Shown piece by piece: positions 17,097 through 26,156 of a stretch of DNA of 64,000 nt; positions within the stretch are counted from its first letter, which is position 1, and every line of letters starts with the position of its first letter. Made by a program: the position numbers and the translations under genes. The stretch is from positions 496,001 through 560,000 of the forward strand of contig NZ_RBIN01000001.1 of the NCBI RefSeq assembly GCF_003633775.1. Reading direction: 5' to 3'. The DNA is from Kushneria sinocarnis. GTDB lineage: Bacteria; Pseudomonadota; Gammaproteobacteria; Pseudomonadales; Halomonadaceae. Below the pieces are notes generated by a model, which made no database searches, was not told where the DNA came from, and was given only the letters and a program-made list of their open reading frames with translations.

Positions 17097-18278
17097 ATGA
17101 AAAGATCCCTGTCCCGCTGGCGGCGGTTCGACCAGGCGCGCAGCATTGCGGAGCTGGCCGAGATCGCCCGCCGGCGCCTGCCCAACTTTGTCTACGAGTA
17201 CATTCACGGGGGCTCGGATGACGAGGTCAGTCTCGCCAACAATCGCGCCGTGTTCGATCGCTATCGCTTCACCCCCAGAACGCTGACCGATGTCAGTCAT
17301 CGCGACCCGGGCTGTACGCTGTTCGGCCGCCGGATCAGCATGCCGGTCGTGGTCGGGCCGACCGGGTTCAATGGCATGGTGACCAAAAACGGTGATACGA
17401 AGCTGGCCCGCGCGGCAGCCGGGCGCGGCATTCCCTTTACCCTCAGCAACGTCTCCACGGTCCCGCTGGAGGAGATCGCCACTACTCCCGGCGGTTGGCA
17501 GTGGATGCAGATCTATTTCTATCGTGACCGGGACTATGTGGCGCAGCTGGTCCACCGCTGCCGCGAGTCGGGCTACGACACCATTGTCGTCACCACCGAT
17601 AGCGCCATCTACGGCAACCGGGAGTGGGATGCCCGCAACTACGCGCGCCCCTTCGTGCTCGACTGGCGCAACAAGCTGCATGCCCTGAGCCGGCCGCGCT
17701 GGATCAAAGACGTGCTCTATCCGGAGGGCATCCCGACCTTCAAGAACCTCGGTGATCTGCTGCCACCCGAAGACACGTCCGTGAAGGGCGCCGCGGCCGA
17801 GATCGGCAGGCATCTCATGCCGTCGCTGAGCTGGGAGGATATCCGCTGGCTGCGCGATCGGTGGTCCGGCCATCTGGTGATCAAGGGGATTCTCTCGGTC
17901 GAGGAGGCGTGCACGGCGGTCGAGTATGGCGTCGACGGCATCGTGCTGTCCAATCACGGCGGCCGCCAGCTCGACAGCTCGGTCTCTCCGGTGGAAATCC
18001 TGCCCGAGGTGCGCAAGGCCGTGGGGGATCGGTTGACCCTGCTGCTCGACGGCGGCTTCAGGCGCGGCAGCGACATTCTCAAGGCCCGGCTGCTGGGCGC
18101 CGATGCCGTGCTGCTGGGACGCACCACGCTCTACGGACTGGGCGCCGGGGGCGAGGCCGGCGTCGATCATGCGCTCGGCCTGCTGCAGGGCGAGCTGGAT
18201 CGCAATCTCGGTCTGCTGGGCTGCAGCTGCCTGGCGGAGCTGGATGACTCGCTGATGAGACGAGTGGGCGATGCCTGA
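17097..18278 (+). CDS. FMN-dependent alpha-hydroxyacid dehydrogenase (LldD/MdlB-like)
   Basis: A 393-residue flavoenzyme oxidising a 2-hydroxy acid to the 2-keto acid, probably delivering electrons to the respiratory chain. Family residues seen are the N-terminal Tyr of FVYEYIHGGS, the PVVVGPTGFNGM FMN loop, Lys in LVIKGIL near residue 261, and catalytic His-Gly-Gly-Arg in LSNHGGRQLD near residue 286. The FMN phosphate loop is DGGFRRGSDILKA. L-lactate dehydrogenase and (S)-mandelate dehydrogenase share all of these, so substrate is undecided. Its place in a TRAP operon suggests it acts on the imported acid. Confidence 0.9.
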   Translation: MKRSLSRWRRFDQARSIAELAEIARRRLPNFVYEYIHGGSDDEVSLANNRAVFDRYRFTPRTLTDVSHRDPGCTLFGRRISMPVVVGPTGFNGMVTKNGDTKLARAAAGRGIPFTLSNVSTVPLEEIATTPGGWQWMQIYFYRDRDYVAQLVHRCRESGYDTIVVTTDSAIYGNREWDARNYARPFVLDWRNKLHALSRPRWIKDVLYPEGIPTFKNLGDLLPPEDTSVKGAAAEIGRHLMPSLSWEDIRWLRDRWSGHLVIKGILSVEEACTAVEYGVDGIVLSNHGGRQLDSSVSPVEILPEVRKAVGDRLTLLLDGGFRRGSDILKARLLGADAVLLGRTTLYGLGAGGEAGVDHALGLLQGELDRNLGLLGCSCLAELDDSLMRRVGDA

Positions 18279-18377
18279 CTGCCATGCCGGCGGCACCCGG
18301 TGCGGACAGCGGCCGTTTCGTGACGCCTCCGGGCAGGCTAAAGTGGCCGGAAACCAGAACCTGTGAGGGCTGTCGGC

Positions 18378-19049
18378 ATGATGAACCGGTCTCGGGGGCG
18401 CTCCTCCAGTGATCGCGCCTATATCGAAATTCGCGACAAGATCATCACGACGGCACTGAAGCCCGGCGAGAGGATTTCCGAAAAGGCGCTGTCGGAGGAG
18501 TTCGGCATCAGTCGCACGCCGATTCGCGAGGCCCTCATGAGGCTGCGCTACGATGGTTTCGTGGACATCCTGGCCCAGCGCGGTACCTACGTGACCCCCA
18601 TTCACCTGGATGTGGTACGGGCCGCCCACTACAGCCGTTCGGTACTCGAGTGCGCGTTGGTGCGGGATGCCGCGCTGCGCTGCAGCGAGCGCGAGGCCCG
18701 GGCGCTGTGGGAGAATCTGGAGCAGCAGCAGCTGATTGCCGACCAGGGCAGCGGCCTGTACCGGATCGAGGGGCTGGATGAGACGCTGCATCAGCAGCTT
18801 GCCGGGATCGCCGGCCAGCCCTCCCTCTGGCAGGTCATCTACCCGGTGCAGCTGCACATCAACCGGGTCAGGACGCTGTTTCTCAGCAGCACCCGGGTGC
18901 CGGAGATCATCCGGGAGCACGACGCCATCATCCGGGCCGTCACCCGGCATGACGCGGAAGCCGCGCAGGCCGCCATGCAGACACACCTCGAGTACATGGA
19001 AAACAACATCGAACGCCTGGCCGACAGCTACTCGGAGTATCTCTCGTGA
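18378..19049 (+). CDS. GntR-family transcriptional regulator (FCD type)
   Basis: A 223-residue regulator. The HTH spans about residues 10-75 (EEFGISRTPIREALMRL) and the FCD effector domain carries the metal-type ligands His (ETLHQQL), His (LQLHIN) and the late EHDAIIRAV segment. The ATG at 18378 has GAGGG at suitable spacing; a GTG at 18363 is also possible. It closes the dctPQM-dehydrogenase cluster, 99 bp behind the dehydrogenase, and likely senses the imported 2-hydroxy acid. The ATACTAGTAT palindrome before dctP is a candidate target. Confidence 0.88.
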   Translation: MMNRSRGRSSSDRAYIEIRDKIITTALKPGERISEKALSEEFGISRTPIREALMRLRYDGFVDILAQRGTYVTPIHLDVVRAAHYSRSVLECALVRDAALRCSEREARALWENLEQQQLIADQGSGLYRIEGLDETLHQQLAGIAGQPSLWQVIYPVQLHINRVRTLFLSSTRVPEIIREHDAIIRAVTRHDAEAAQAAMQTHLEYMENNIERLADSYSEYLS

Positions 19050-19170
19050 CCGTGTCCGGCACGTTGCCGGGGCGCTGCCGCCGGGTCGGGTGATAACCGG
19101 AGAGGCGGCGAGCGGCGAGGGCCGGGACACGGCAGGCGCGCCCCGGCCGGTTGCCCGTACCGCTGCAACG

Positions 19171-21450
19171 CTACAGTGCCTTCAGCTCGGCAATCAGCGT
19201 CTCCAGCCCGGCTTCGGTCAGCAGGCCGCCGCTGGCGGCCACCAGTGCCCTGAGCGGCAGATAACGCCACATGGCGTTCATCATCTCGCTGGCGTCATCC
19301 GCCCGCTCACCCTGCATGCCGGCCAGCAGCGGAACCTCATCGGCGATCGGTGCAAGATGCGCCTTTATCAGCGCCATGGCGGCCGGGAAGGGGGCAAGAT
19401 CGCCGATCAGGGTATTGCGATGAATGGCGGGCAGGGGCTGCGGATCGCCCTCGACCTCGAGGCTGTGCGCGAGCCGGATATCCCGCGAGGAGGCGCCCAC
19501 CCGCACCTCGAAACGGCCTCCGGGAACCCGCCACTGCGCGAGTGCCACGTCGTAATGGGCGAAATCGCGGCGCGCAAGCTCGAGCTCGACCCGACGGCTT
19601 TCGCCGGGCGCCAGACTGATCTTGCAGAAGGCCTTGAGGGCCTGCTCCGGCATGATGACCGTTTCGGTACCATCGTGCAGGTAGAGCTGGACGACCTCTC
19701 GCCCGGGGCGCTGGCCGGTATTGGTTACCGCCACGCTCACGGTCAGCCGATCCGCGGACGTCAGGCGCTCATGGGAGAGTTCGAGCCCGTCATACTCGAA
19801 GCGGGTATAGCTCAGGCCGTGGCCGAACGGGAACAGCGGCGCAATGCCGACACTGTCGTAATGGCGGTAGCCGACAAACAGCCCCTCGCTGTAGTACGCC
19901 GTATCCCCTTCTCCCGGGAAGGCGGTGTAGCAGGGCGTATGTTCGAGCCGTTCGGGGAAGGTTTCCGCCAGCCGTCCGGCGGGGTCGGCATGGCCGAACA
20001 GAAGATCGGCAATCGCACTGCCGACGGCCTGACCGCCCAGATAGCCTTCGAGAATGGCGCTGACCTCGCTGGCCCACGGCATCGCCACCGGCGCGCCGTT
20101 GGCGAGTACCACCACGGTGTTCGGCTGCACGGCGGTGACGGCCGCCAGCAGGGCCAGCTGATTCTCCGGCAGGTTCAGGTGGGTGCGGTCGTAGCCCTCC
20201 GACTCATGGCGCTCCGGCAGCCCCAGGAACAGCACGGCCACCTCGGCCCGACGCGCGGTGTCGGTGGCAGCCTCGATCAGTGCCTGATCGCTGTGATCCT
20301 GGTCGATCGCGAAGCCGCGGGCGTAGTCGACCTGGTCGCCGGTCGCCTGCAGGGCGGCCAGCGGCGTGTCGACCCGGGTGGCGTTGACATGGGAGCTGCC
20401 GCCGCCCTGGTAGCGCGGCCGTTCGGCGAACTCTCCGATGACGGCCACGTGCCGGTCGGAGGCCAGGGGCAGTACCCCGTCGTTGGCGAGCAGCACCATG
20501 CTGTCACGGGCCACCTCCCGGGCCAGCTGATGATGCGCCTCGGCATCATGAGTGGCGTCGGGGCGCCGCGCCTCATGGGCGTGCAGGATGCCCTCGAGCA
20601 GGCGGACGACGGCCTGGTCGAGCACGGCCTCGTCGAGTTCGCCCGACTCGACGGCCGCCACGATCTGGCGGTCGCGCTCGCCGTTGGTGGCCGGCATCTC
20701 CAGCTCCAGCCCGGCGCGCAGCCCGGCGACCCGGTCGTTGACCGCCATCCAGTCGGACACCACGAACCCCCGGAAGCCCCACTCGTTGCGCAGGATATCG
20801 GTCAGCAGGCGCGGGTGTTCGCTGCAGTACTCGCCATTGACCCGGTTGTAGGCGCACATCACGGTCCAGGGCTGGGCCTCGATGACGGCCTTTTCGAAGC
20901 TGGCCAGATAGATCTCGCGCAGCGTGCGCTCGTCGATCCGGGCATCGACCGACATGCGGCGATGCTCCTGATTGTTGGCGGCGAAGTGCTTGAGGGAGGC
21001 TCCGACGCCCTGCGATTGCACGCCACGGATATAGGCGGCCGCCAGCGTGGCGGAGAGCAGCGGATCCTCGGAGAGATACTCGAAGTTGCGCCCGCACAGC
21101 GGCGAGCGCTTGATGTTGGTACCCGGGCCGAGCAGGAAGGCGACATCCTCGGCCAGCGCTTCCTCGCCCAGAGCCACGCCGACCCGTTCCAGCAGCTCGG
21201 GGTCCCAGGAGCTGGCCAGACCGGCCGCGGTGGGAAAGCAGGTCGCGGGCACGCTGTCCAGCAGCCCCAGATGGTCGTCGCCCGGTCCGGTGGGCTGCTT
21301 GCGCAGGCCGTGTGGCCCGTCGGACATCATTACCGAGGGAATGCCCACTCTGTCGATGGCCTGGGTATGCCAGAAATCGGCGCCGGAGCAGAGGCTGGCC
21401 TTCTCCTCCAGTGTCAGCTGCGACAGCAGCGTTTCGGTCCGGTGGTGCAT
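19171..21450 (-). CDS. bglX: Glycoside hydrolase family 3 beta-glucosidase
   Basis: A 759-residue GH3 enzyme that removes non-reducing beta-linked glucose (or xylose) from oligosaccharides. The TIM-barrel domain carries the DGPHGLRKQ loop, KHFAANNQE and the catalytic nucleophile Asp in GFVVSDWMAV near residue 232. The alpha/beta sandwich follows, then a fibronectin III-like domain (VAVTNTGQRPGREVVQLYL near residue 570). There is no signal peptide, so it acts in the cytoplasm on sugars brought in by the symporter encoded 20 bp upstream. No PA14 insert is evident. Gene symbol is tentative. Confidence 0.92.
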   Translation of the reverse strand: MHHRTETLLSQLTLEEKASLCSGADFWHTQAIDRVGIPSVMMSDGPHGLRKQPTGPGDDHLGLLDSVPATCFPTAAGLASSWDPELLERVGVALGEEALAEDVAFLLGPGTNIKRSPLCGRNFEYLSEDPLLSATLAAAYIRGVQSQGVGASLKHFAANNQEHRRMSVDARIDERTLREIYLASFEKAVIEAQPWTVMCAYNRVNGEYCSEHPRLLTDILRNEWGFRGFVVSDWMAVNDRVAGLRAGLELEMPATNGERDRQIVAAVESGELDEAVLDQAVVRLLEGILHAHEARRPDATHDAEAHHQLAREVARDSMVLLANDGVLPLASDRHVAVIGEFAERPRYQGGGSSHVNATRVDTPLAALQATGDQVDYARGFAIDQDHSDQALIEAATDTARRAEVAVLFLGLPERHESEGYDRTHLNLPENQLALLAAVTAVQPNTVVVLANGAPVAMPWASEVSAILEGYLGGQAVGSAIADLLFGHADPAGRLAETFPERLEHTPCYTAFPGEGDTAYYSEGLFVGYRHYDSVGIAPLFPFGHGLSYTRFEYDGLELSHERLTSADRLTVSVAVTNTGQRPGREVVQLYLHDGTETVIMPEQALKAFCKISLAPGESRRVELELARRDFAHYDVALAQWRVPGGRFEVRVGASSRDIRLAHSLEVEGDPQPLPAIHRNTLIGDLAPFPAAMALIKAHLAPIADEVPLLAGMQGERADDASEMMNAMWRYLPLRALVAASGGLLTEAGLETLIAELKAL

Positions 21451-21470
21451 GGTGCTCTCCTGAACGGTTG

Positions 21471-22793
21471 TCAGTGACTGGTGGGTTTGGCGGCGCGGAT
21501 CTGCTCCATGCGCCGGTCACTCAGGGGGTGCAGCCACATCAGCAGTACCACCCCGAGTGCGCCGACTGCCGGCAGTACGCTCATCATGCTCTTGATCAGT
21601 GTCAGGACGAGGTCGCCCTGTTCGGTGTTGGGGGTATAGCCGGCCAGGGAGAACAGCAGGCCGGTCAGCATGCCGCCGATGCTCATGCCGAACTTCTGGC
21701 TGAAGGTGACCGCGCTGGTGGAGGCGCCGGTGGCCTTGCGCCCGGAACGGTACTCAACGTAGTCGGCGATGTCGGCCACCATGGCCCACATGTTGGGGGT
21801 GATGACGCCATTGAGGAACTTGGCAGCAAAAAAGGCGGCGAAATAGGCGGGGGCTCCCCAGTCGGCGGCGAGGAAGAACAGCGCCAGTGCCAGCGCATAG
21901 GCCAGGTTGCCCACGATTATGATCCGGCGCTTGCAGAAGCGCTGCAGGCAGAACTGGTTGAACAGGATGCCGACGACCACGCCGATATAGCCGGAGGCCA
22001 GAAACCACGAGACCAGCTCCTCGTTGCCGATGTAGTACTTGAAGAAGTAGATGGCGGCCGAGTCGGGCATCAGCATCAGGGCGAAGATCAGCAGGCTGGC
22101 GGCAAACATGATCCAGAAGGGCTTCGCCCGGGCGACGTGGCCGAAGGTCCTGAGCGGGTTGCGCTCTTCCTCGCCCTGGGTATGGCGTTCGCGCACGCCG
22201 CGGAAGGTCAGCATGAAAACCAGAAAGGTGACCGCGCCATAGAGGGCGTAGGTGAGGGCGAAGCCGCGCTGGTCGTCACCGCCGCCCAGCCATTCGACCA
22301 GCGGCAGGGTGGAGTAGCTGATGATGACAAAGCCCACGTAGGAACAGAGCATGCGGGCATTGGTGAGCTGGCGGCGTTCCCGGTTGTCGATGGTCATCGC
22401 GACCGGCAGGGCCGAATAGGGCACATTCACCAGCGTATAGAGGCCCATCAGTAGCATGTAGGTCGCGAAGGCGTAGACCACGCGCCCGGTATCGCCGAAG
22501 GGCGGCGTCATGAAGGTCAATGCCAGCAGCACCGCCAGCGGCAGCGAGAAGTACAGGATATAGGGGCGCAGCCTGCCCAGTCGGGTATGGGTGCGATCCG
22601 CCAGCCAGCCCACCAGGGGATCGGTGATGGCATCCCAGAAGCGGGTGATCAGGAAGAGCGTGCCGACCAGGGCGGGGCTCAGGCCGAAGACATCCGTGTA
22701 GAAGTACATCAGATAGAGCGATAGCGACGCCCAGGTGAAAGCGCTTGCAAAATCGCCCAGTCCGTAACTCAGTTTTCCCCTTGCACCCAACAT
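21471..22793 (-). CDS. Glycoside-pentoside-hexuronide:cation symporter (MelB/XynB/YicJ-like)
   Basis: A 440-residue 12-helix protein of the GPH family. Typical motifs are the N-terminal KLSYGLGDFASAF, the Asp-containing helix FWDAITDPLVGWLADRTHTRLGRLRPYIL near residues 52-80 and the central VNVPYSALPVAMT. It imports a di- or oligosaccharide with Na+ or H+. It is co-transcribed with the GH3 beta-glucosidase, and an operator-like sequence lies inside its first 60 bases. The whole unit is divergent from a LacI regulator. Confidence 0.92.
   Translation of the reverse strand: MLGARGKLSYGLGDFASAFTWASLSLYLMYFYTDVFGLSPALVGTLFLITRFWDAITDPLVGWLADRTHTRLGRLRPYILYFSLPLAVLLALTFMTPPFGDTGRVVYAFATYMLLMGLYTLVNVPYSALPVAMTIDNRERRQLTNARMLCSYVGFVIISYSTLPLVEWLGGGDDQRGFALTYALYGAVTFLVFMLTFRGVRERHTQGEEERNPLRTFGHVARAKPFWIMFAASLLIFALMLMPDSAAIYFFKYYIGNEELVSWFLASGYIGVVVGILFNQFCLQRFCKRRIIIVGNLAYALALALFFLAADWGAPAYFAAFFAAKFLNGVITPNMWAMVADIADYVEYRSGRKATGASTSAVTFSQKFGMSIGGMLTGLLFSLAGYTPNTEQGDLVLTLIKSMMSVLPAVGALGVVLLMWLHPLSDRRMEQIRAAKPTSH
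22736..22749. promoter_or_regulatory. Secondary LacI-type operator-like site inside the symporter gene
   Basis: TGAAAGCGCTTGCA matches the main palindrome (22850-22865) except in its outer right half. It lies 45-58 bp inside the symporter coding sequence. The centre-to-centre distance to the main site is about 115 bp, close to eleven helical turns, which would suit repression by DNA looping. Confidence 0.45.
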
Positions 22794-22849
22794 ACCGATT
22801 TCTCCCGTTCGGGGGCAGAAGCCTGGCTGACAGATGGCGTTTCATTGTT

Positions 22850-22865
22850 ATGAAAGCGCTTTCAT
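22850..22865. promoter_or_regulatory. Perfect 16-bp LacI-family operator
   Basis: ATGAAAGCGCTTTCAT is fully palindromic with the central CG typical of LacI/GalR operators. It lies in the 190-bp gap between the divergent symporter and LacI genes, 57 bp from the symporter start. It is very probably the site of the adjacent LacI regulator. Confidence 0.75.
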
Positions 22866-22983
22866 GCTGGTTCAGCAGATTTTCCCTGACTACACGACTT
22901 TCGTCCTGGATCAGGGCAGCATGATTGCTTCAGGGGCTTATCATGAGCACCAGCACGAAAGTCGAGGCCCGGGAGGAGCGCAT

Positions 22984-23982
22984 ATGTCGACCATCAGGGA
23001 AGTTGCCGAGCTGGCGGGAGTCTCCCAGGCCACGGTCTCCCGCGTCATGAGCGGGGAGGTACCGGTCACCGAGAGCACGCGTCAGCGGGTCGAGTCGGCG
23101 ATGCAGGCGCTGGATTATGCCCCCAACGCCTTTGCGCGCTCGCTGGCATCCAATCGCTCGCAGGGGGTGGGGCTGATGATCTCCCACCTGGGAGGCCCCT
23201 TCATGGGGCGCATGATGGTGACGCTGGAAGACCGGCTGCGGGCGTATGACAAGTCGCTGCTGGTGGCGTCCGGGCGCAGCGACCCCGAGCGTGAGCGCGA
23301 GACCGTGCGCTTCCTGCTGGCCCGGCGCTGCGACGGGATGCTGCTGCACGCCGATGGCATGGGCGATGACGAACTGGCGGCGCTGGCGGAGCGGCTGCCG
23401 GTGGTGATTCTCAATCGGCTGGTGCCCCGCCTCGCCGAGCAGTGCGTTCACATCGACAACGTGGCCGGAGGCTACCAGGCGACCCGACATCTGATCGGGC
23501 ATGGTCATCGGGCGATCGCCTGCATTACCGGTCCGCTCTGGAAGCAGGATGCCACCCAGCGGCTGATGGGATATCGCCGGGCCATGGCGGAAGCGCATCT
23601 GGCGGTGGACAGTGACTGCGTGATCGAAGGCGACTCCACGGAGGCGGGCGGGCGCCGGGCCGTGGACCGGCTCGAGGCGCGCGGAGTGGCCTGCACGGCG
23701 GTGGTGGCCGGCAACGACGAGATGGCGGTGGGCGCCATGGCCCGGCTGCGGGAGCTGGGCCGCCGTATCCCCGGCGATATCTCGGTGATCGGCTATGACG
23801 ATGAGGCCTATGCGCATCATCTGACCCCGGGGCTGACCACCATTCACGCCCCGATCGAGGAAATGGCCGAGGCCGCCGCCGCCCGGTTGCTCGAGCTGAC
23901 CTATGAGCTGCCCTGGCAGGGCCCGCTGGTGTTCAGGCCCTGGCTGGTCGAACGCGGCACGGTGGCCGGGCGGCGTGACTGA
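22984..23982 (+). CDS. LacI-family transcriptional regulator
   Basis: A 332-residue repressor. The N-terminal HTH TIREVAELAGVSQATVSRVMSG and hinge helix (YAPNAFARSLASNRS) are followed by a periplasmic-binding-protein-like sugar domain with VVAGNDEMAVGAM near residue 238 and the C-terminal IPGDISVIGYDDEAYA. The start at 22984 has GGGAGGAG at good spacing; frames beginning further upstream would place extra residues before the HTH. It is divergent from the sugar symporter/beta-glucosidase operon, which it presumably represses until a beta-glucoside is present. Confidence 0.94.
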   Translation: MSTIREVAELAGVSQATVSRVMSGEVPVTESTRQRVESAMQALDYAPNAFARSLASNRSQGVGLMISHLGGPFMGRMMVTLEDRLRAYDKSLLVASGRSDPERERETVRFLLARRCDGMLLHADGMGDDELAALAERLPVVILNRLVPRLAEQCVHIDNVAGGYQATRHLIGHGHRAIACITGPLWKQDATQRLMGYRRAMAEAHLAVDSDCVIEGDSTEAGGRRAVDRLEARGVACTAVVAGNDEMAVGAMARLRELGRRIPGDISVIGYDDEAYAHHLTPGLTTIHAPIEEMAEAAAARLLELTYELPWQGPLVFRPWLVERGTVAGRRD

Positions 23983-24019
23983 CGCGCCCATCCGGCCGGG
24001 CGGCAGGCCTGCGGGGGCA

Positions 24020-24892
24020 CTACTCCGCCTGGCGGGCGCGTCGGCTCTGATGCTGATGAACGGCATGCAGCACGACCCCCGCCCAGATCGCCAGCAGCAC
24101 CAGCTGGGTGCCGGTGATCATGTCGGCCGGGAGCTCGACCGCCCCGAGCACGGTGCGGGCGTTGATCACCACGATCGCGCCGCCCACGAACACCCCCAGC
24201 AGCTGCGCCGGCATCAGTCGCACCAGCCAGGCGGCCAGTGGTGCCGCGAGTAATCCGCTGATGGCAAAGATTGCCACCCACTGCCAGTTGATGTTGTCGA
24301 CGCCCAGCGCCAGCAGGAAGCCCAGTGTACCCGCCACCGTGACAAAGAATTCACTGCTGTCGACCGAGCCGATCACCTTGCGGGCCTCGATGCCCCGATG
24401 GGCCAGCAGTACCGGGGTCGAGATCGGCCCCCAGCCGCCACCGCCCACGCTGTCGAAAAAGCCGGCCACCACGGAGAGCGGGATCAGCTTCCAGCGGGCG
24501 ATCCGGGCGCTGCCCGCGCCGGCCTCGAAGCCGAACAGGTAGCGCGCCACGATGTACAGGCCGAGCAGCAGCAGCACGGTGGAAATGTACGGCTTGATCA
24601 TGTCACCGGGAATGTTGCTCAGAAAGCAGGCCCCCGCAAAGGCGCCCAGTGCGCCGGGGATCAGCATGGTTCTGACCAGTCGTTTGTCCACGTTGCCCAG
24701 GCGCAGGTGGGAGAGCCCCGAGGCCGCCGTGGTGGCGGTTTCGGCCATGTGGATGGAGGCCGAGGCGATCGCCGGCGTAATGCCCATGGCCAGCAGAATG
24801 GAGGAGGAGGTCAGGCCATAGCCCATGCCGATCGCGCCGTCGACCAGCTGGGCGATGAATCCGGCGATACCGAACAGAATCAGCTTTTGCAT
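24020..24892 (-). CDS. TauE/SafE-family sulfite or sulfonate exporter
   Basis: A 290-residue membrane protein of the TSUP family with about eight hydrophobic helices in two repeats. The first repeat opens with FIAQLVDGAIGMGYGL, and the second with GFFDSVGGGGWGPISTPVLLAHRG. TauE/SafE proteins move sulfite, sulfoacetate or other sulfur anions. The gene lies 24 bp behind a CysB-type LysR regulator on the same strand, which supports a link with sulfur. A C-terminal HQHQSRRARQ tail is His/Arg-rich. Confidence 0.88.
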   Translation of the reverse strand: MQKLILFGIAGFIAQLVDGAIGMGYGLTSSSILLAMGITPAIASASIHMAETATTAASGLSHLRLGNVDKRLVRTMLIPGALGAFAGACFLSNIPGDMIKPYISTVLLLLGLYIVARYLFGFEAGAGSARIARWKLIPLSVVAGFFDSVGGGGWGPISTPVLLAHRGIEARKVIGSVDSSEFFVTVAGTLGFLLALGVDNINWQWVAIFAISGLLAAPLAAWLVRLMPAQLLGVFVGGAIVVINARTVLGAVELPADMITGTQLVLLAIWAGVVLHAVHQHQSRRARQAE

Positions 24893-24916
24893 GCAGCAGG
24901 CTCCTGGAAGATGACA

Positions 24917-25888
24917 TCAGATGCTGGTGGCAGAGAGCGCCGCCCTCACGGCGTCGGGGGAGAGCTCGGGGGTACAGCACTCGAGAAAGCGATAGGCAAA
25001 ATTGCGCAGCAGGTGGCCCCGGCGCAGTGCAATCAGCGTGGTGTTGCTGGGGAAGAGCGGATGGCCGTCGATCAGCTGCAGGCCGTGATCGCGTGCCGGA
25101 TCAAAGGCGACGGAGGCAATGATGCCGATACCGAGCCGGAGCTCGACGTAGGTCTTGATGACATCGGCATCCAGTGCCGACATGACGATGTCCGGCGTCA
25201 CGCCGGCTGCCTGAAAGGCTTCATCGATCCGCGAGCGGCCGGTGAACCCTTCGTGATAGGTGACAATGGGATAGCGGGCGATGGTCGCCAGCCCCGGCTC
25301 GGGGCTTGCCAGCAGCGGATGTCCGTCGGGCACGACAATGGCGTGCTGCCAGCTGTGAAACGCGAAAGTGACAAAGTCGTGGCGCTCATCGGCCAGCGCC
25401 TCGGTGGCAATGCCGATATCGATCTGGCCGGCCTTCAGCAGGGAGACGATTTCACCCGGACCGCACTGATGCAGTTCGAGATGCACCTCCGGGTAATCCT
25501 GTCTGAAGCGCGTAATGACGCCGGGCAGGGCGTAACGCGCCTGGGTATGGGTGGTGGCGATGCGCAGGTGCCCCCGTTCCTGATCGCTCCACTGGGCGGC
25601 CAGGCGCTTCAGGTTTTCCGTATCCAGCAGGATGCGCTCGACAATCTCGAACAGCGCGCCGCCGGCTGCCGTCAGCCCCAGCAGTCGCTTGCCCCGGCGC
25701 TCGAAGAGTTCGACCCCCAGTTCGTCTTCCAGATCGCGGATATGCTTGCTGACGCCGGACTGGGAAGTGTGCAGGGCATTGGAAGCTTCGGTCAGGTTGA
25801 AGTGGCGGCGCACGATTTCACGGACGAGACGCAATTGCTGGATATTTACCGGAGCCTCGGAACGTCGAATGGCAGGAAGTCCGCTCAA
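24917..25888 (-). CDS. LysR-family regulator, CysB/Cbl-like
   Basis: A 323-residue regulator close to CysB: the HTH sequence (NIQQLRLV, ALHTSQSGVSKHIRDLEDELG) and the ligand-domain motif TTHTQARYALPGVI with T-T-H-x-Q-A-R-Y are those of CysB and Cbl, which sense N-acetylserine or sulfate-type ligands. It is upstream of and co-directional with a TauE/SafE exporter. The start is odd. At the position matching CysB Met1 the codon is GTA, and the only plausible initiator between the upstream in-frame stop and the HTH is TTG at 25888, with a weak GAAAG ribosome site. Confidence 0.87.
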   Translation of the reverse strand: MSGLPAIRRSEAPVNIQQLRLVREIVRRHFNLTEASNALHTSQSGVSKHIRDLEDELGVELFERRGKRLLGLTAAGGALFEIVERILLDTENLKRLAAQWSDQERGHLRIATTHTQARYALPGVITRFRQDYPEVHLELHQCGPGEIVSLLKAGQIDIGIATEALADERHDFVTFAFHSWQHAIVVPDGHPLLASPEPGLATIARYPIVTYHEGFTGRSRIDEAFQAAGVTPDIVMSALDADVIKTYVELRLGIGIIASVAFDPARDHGLQLIDGHPLFPSNTTLIALRRGHLLRNFAYRFLECCTPELSPDAVRAALSATSI

Positions 25889-25922
25889 TATAATGACGTT
25901 CTTTCAGGCCGCTAAATGGTGA

Positions 25923-25944
25923 TTTCCGATATGAATATCCGAAA
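25923..25944. promoter_or_regulatory. 22-bp inverted repeat upstream of the CysB-like gene
   Basis: TTTCCGATAT and ATATCCGAAA flank GA and pair in nine of ten positions. The site is about 35 bp before the TTG start of the LysR gene and could be its autoregulatory operator. The rest of 25889-26156 shows no gene I can support. Confidence 0.4.
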
Positions 25945-26156
25945 AGCTGATAAGCCTTCACGGCAGTAAATGACGGCGGGTCGGGCGGGGATGGTCCGAG
26001 GATGCGACGGCTCGTGACCGCCGGAAGGCAGCTCGCCACGGAGGCCGGAATGGCGGGTGCCGGCCGGGGCGCGACCGGGCTTCGGACGGCCCGGCCGGTA
26101 TCGGCAGGTTGTCAGGAGCGGGCCCGTTGCGTCTCGATCAATGGGCCGCGGCCGCG

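Noticed and set aside
15219-19130. A 1303-codon open frame on the minus strand across dctQM and the dehydrogenase gene
   Set aside because: It lies antisense to well-supported genes, has a His/Asp/Gln-rich low-complexity translation and no ribosome site. Long antisense frames are normal in high-GC DNA.
18736-21477. A 913-codon plus-strand frame opposite the GH3 gene
   Set aside because: Overlaps the GntR gene and the beta-glucosidase; composition is that of a reverse-strand shadow.
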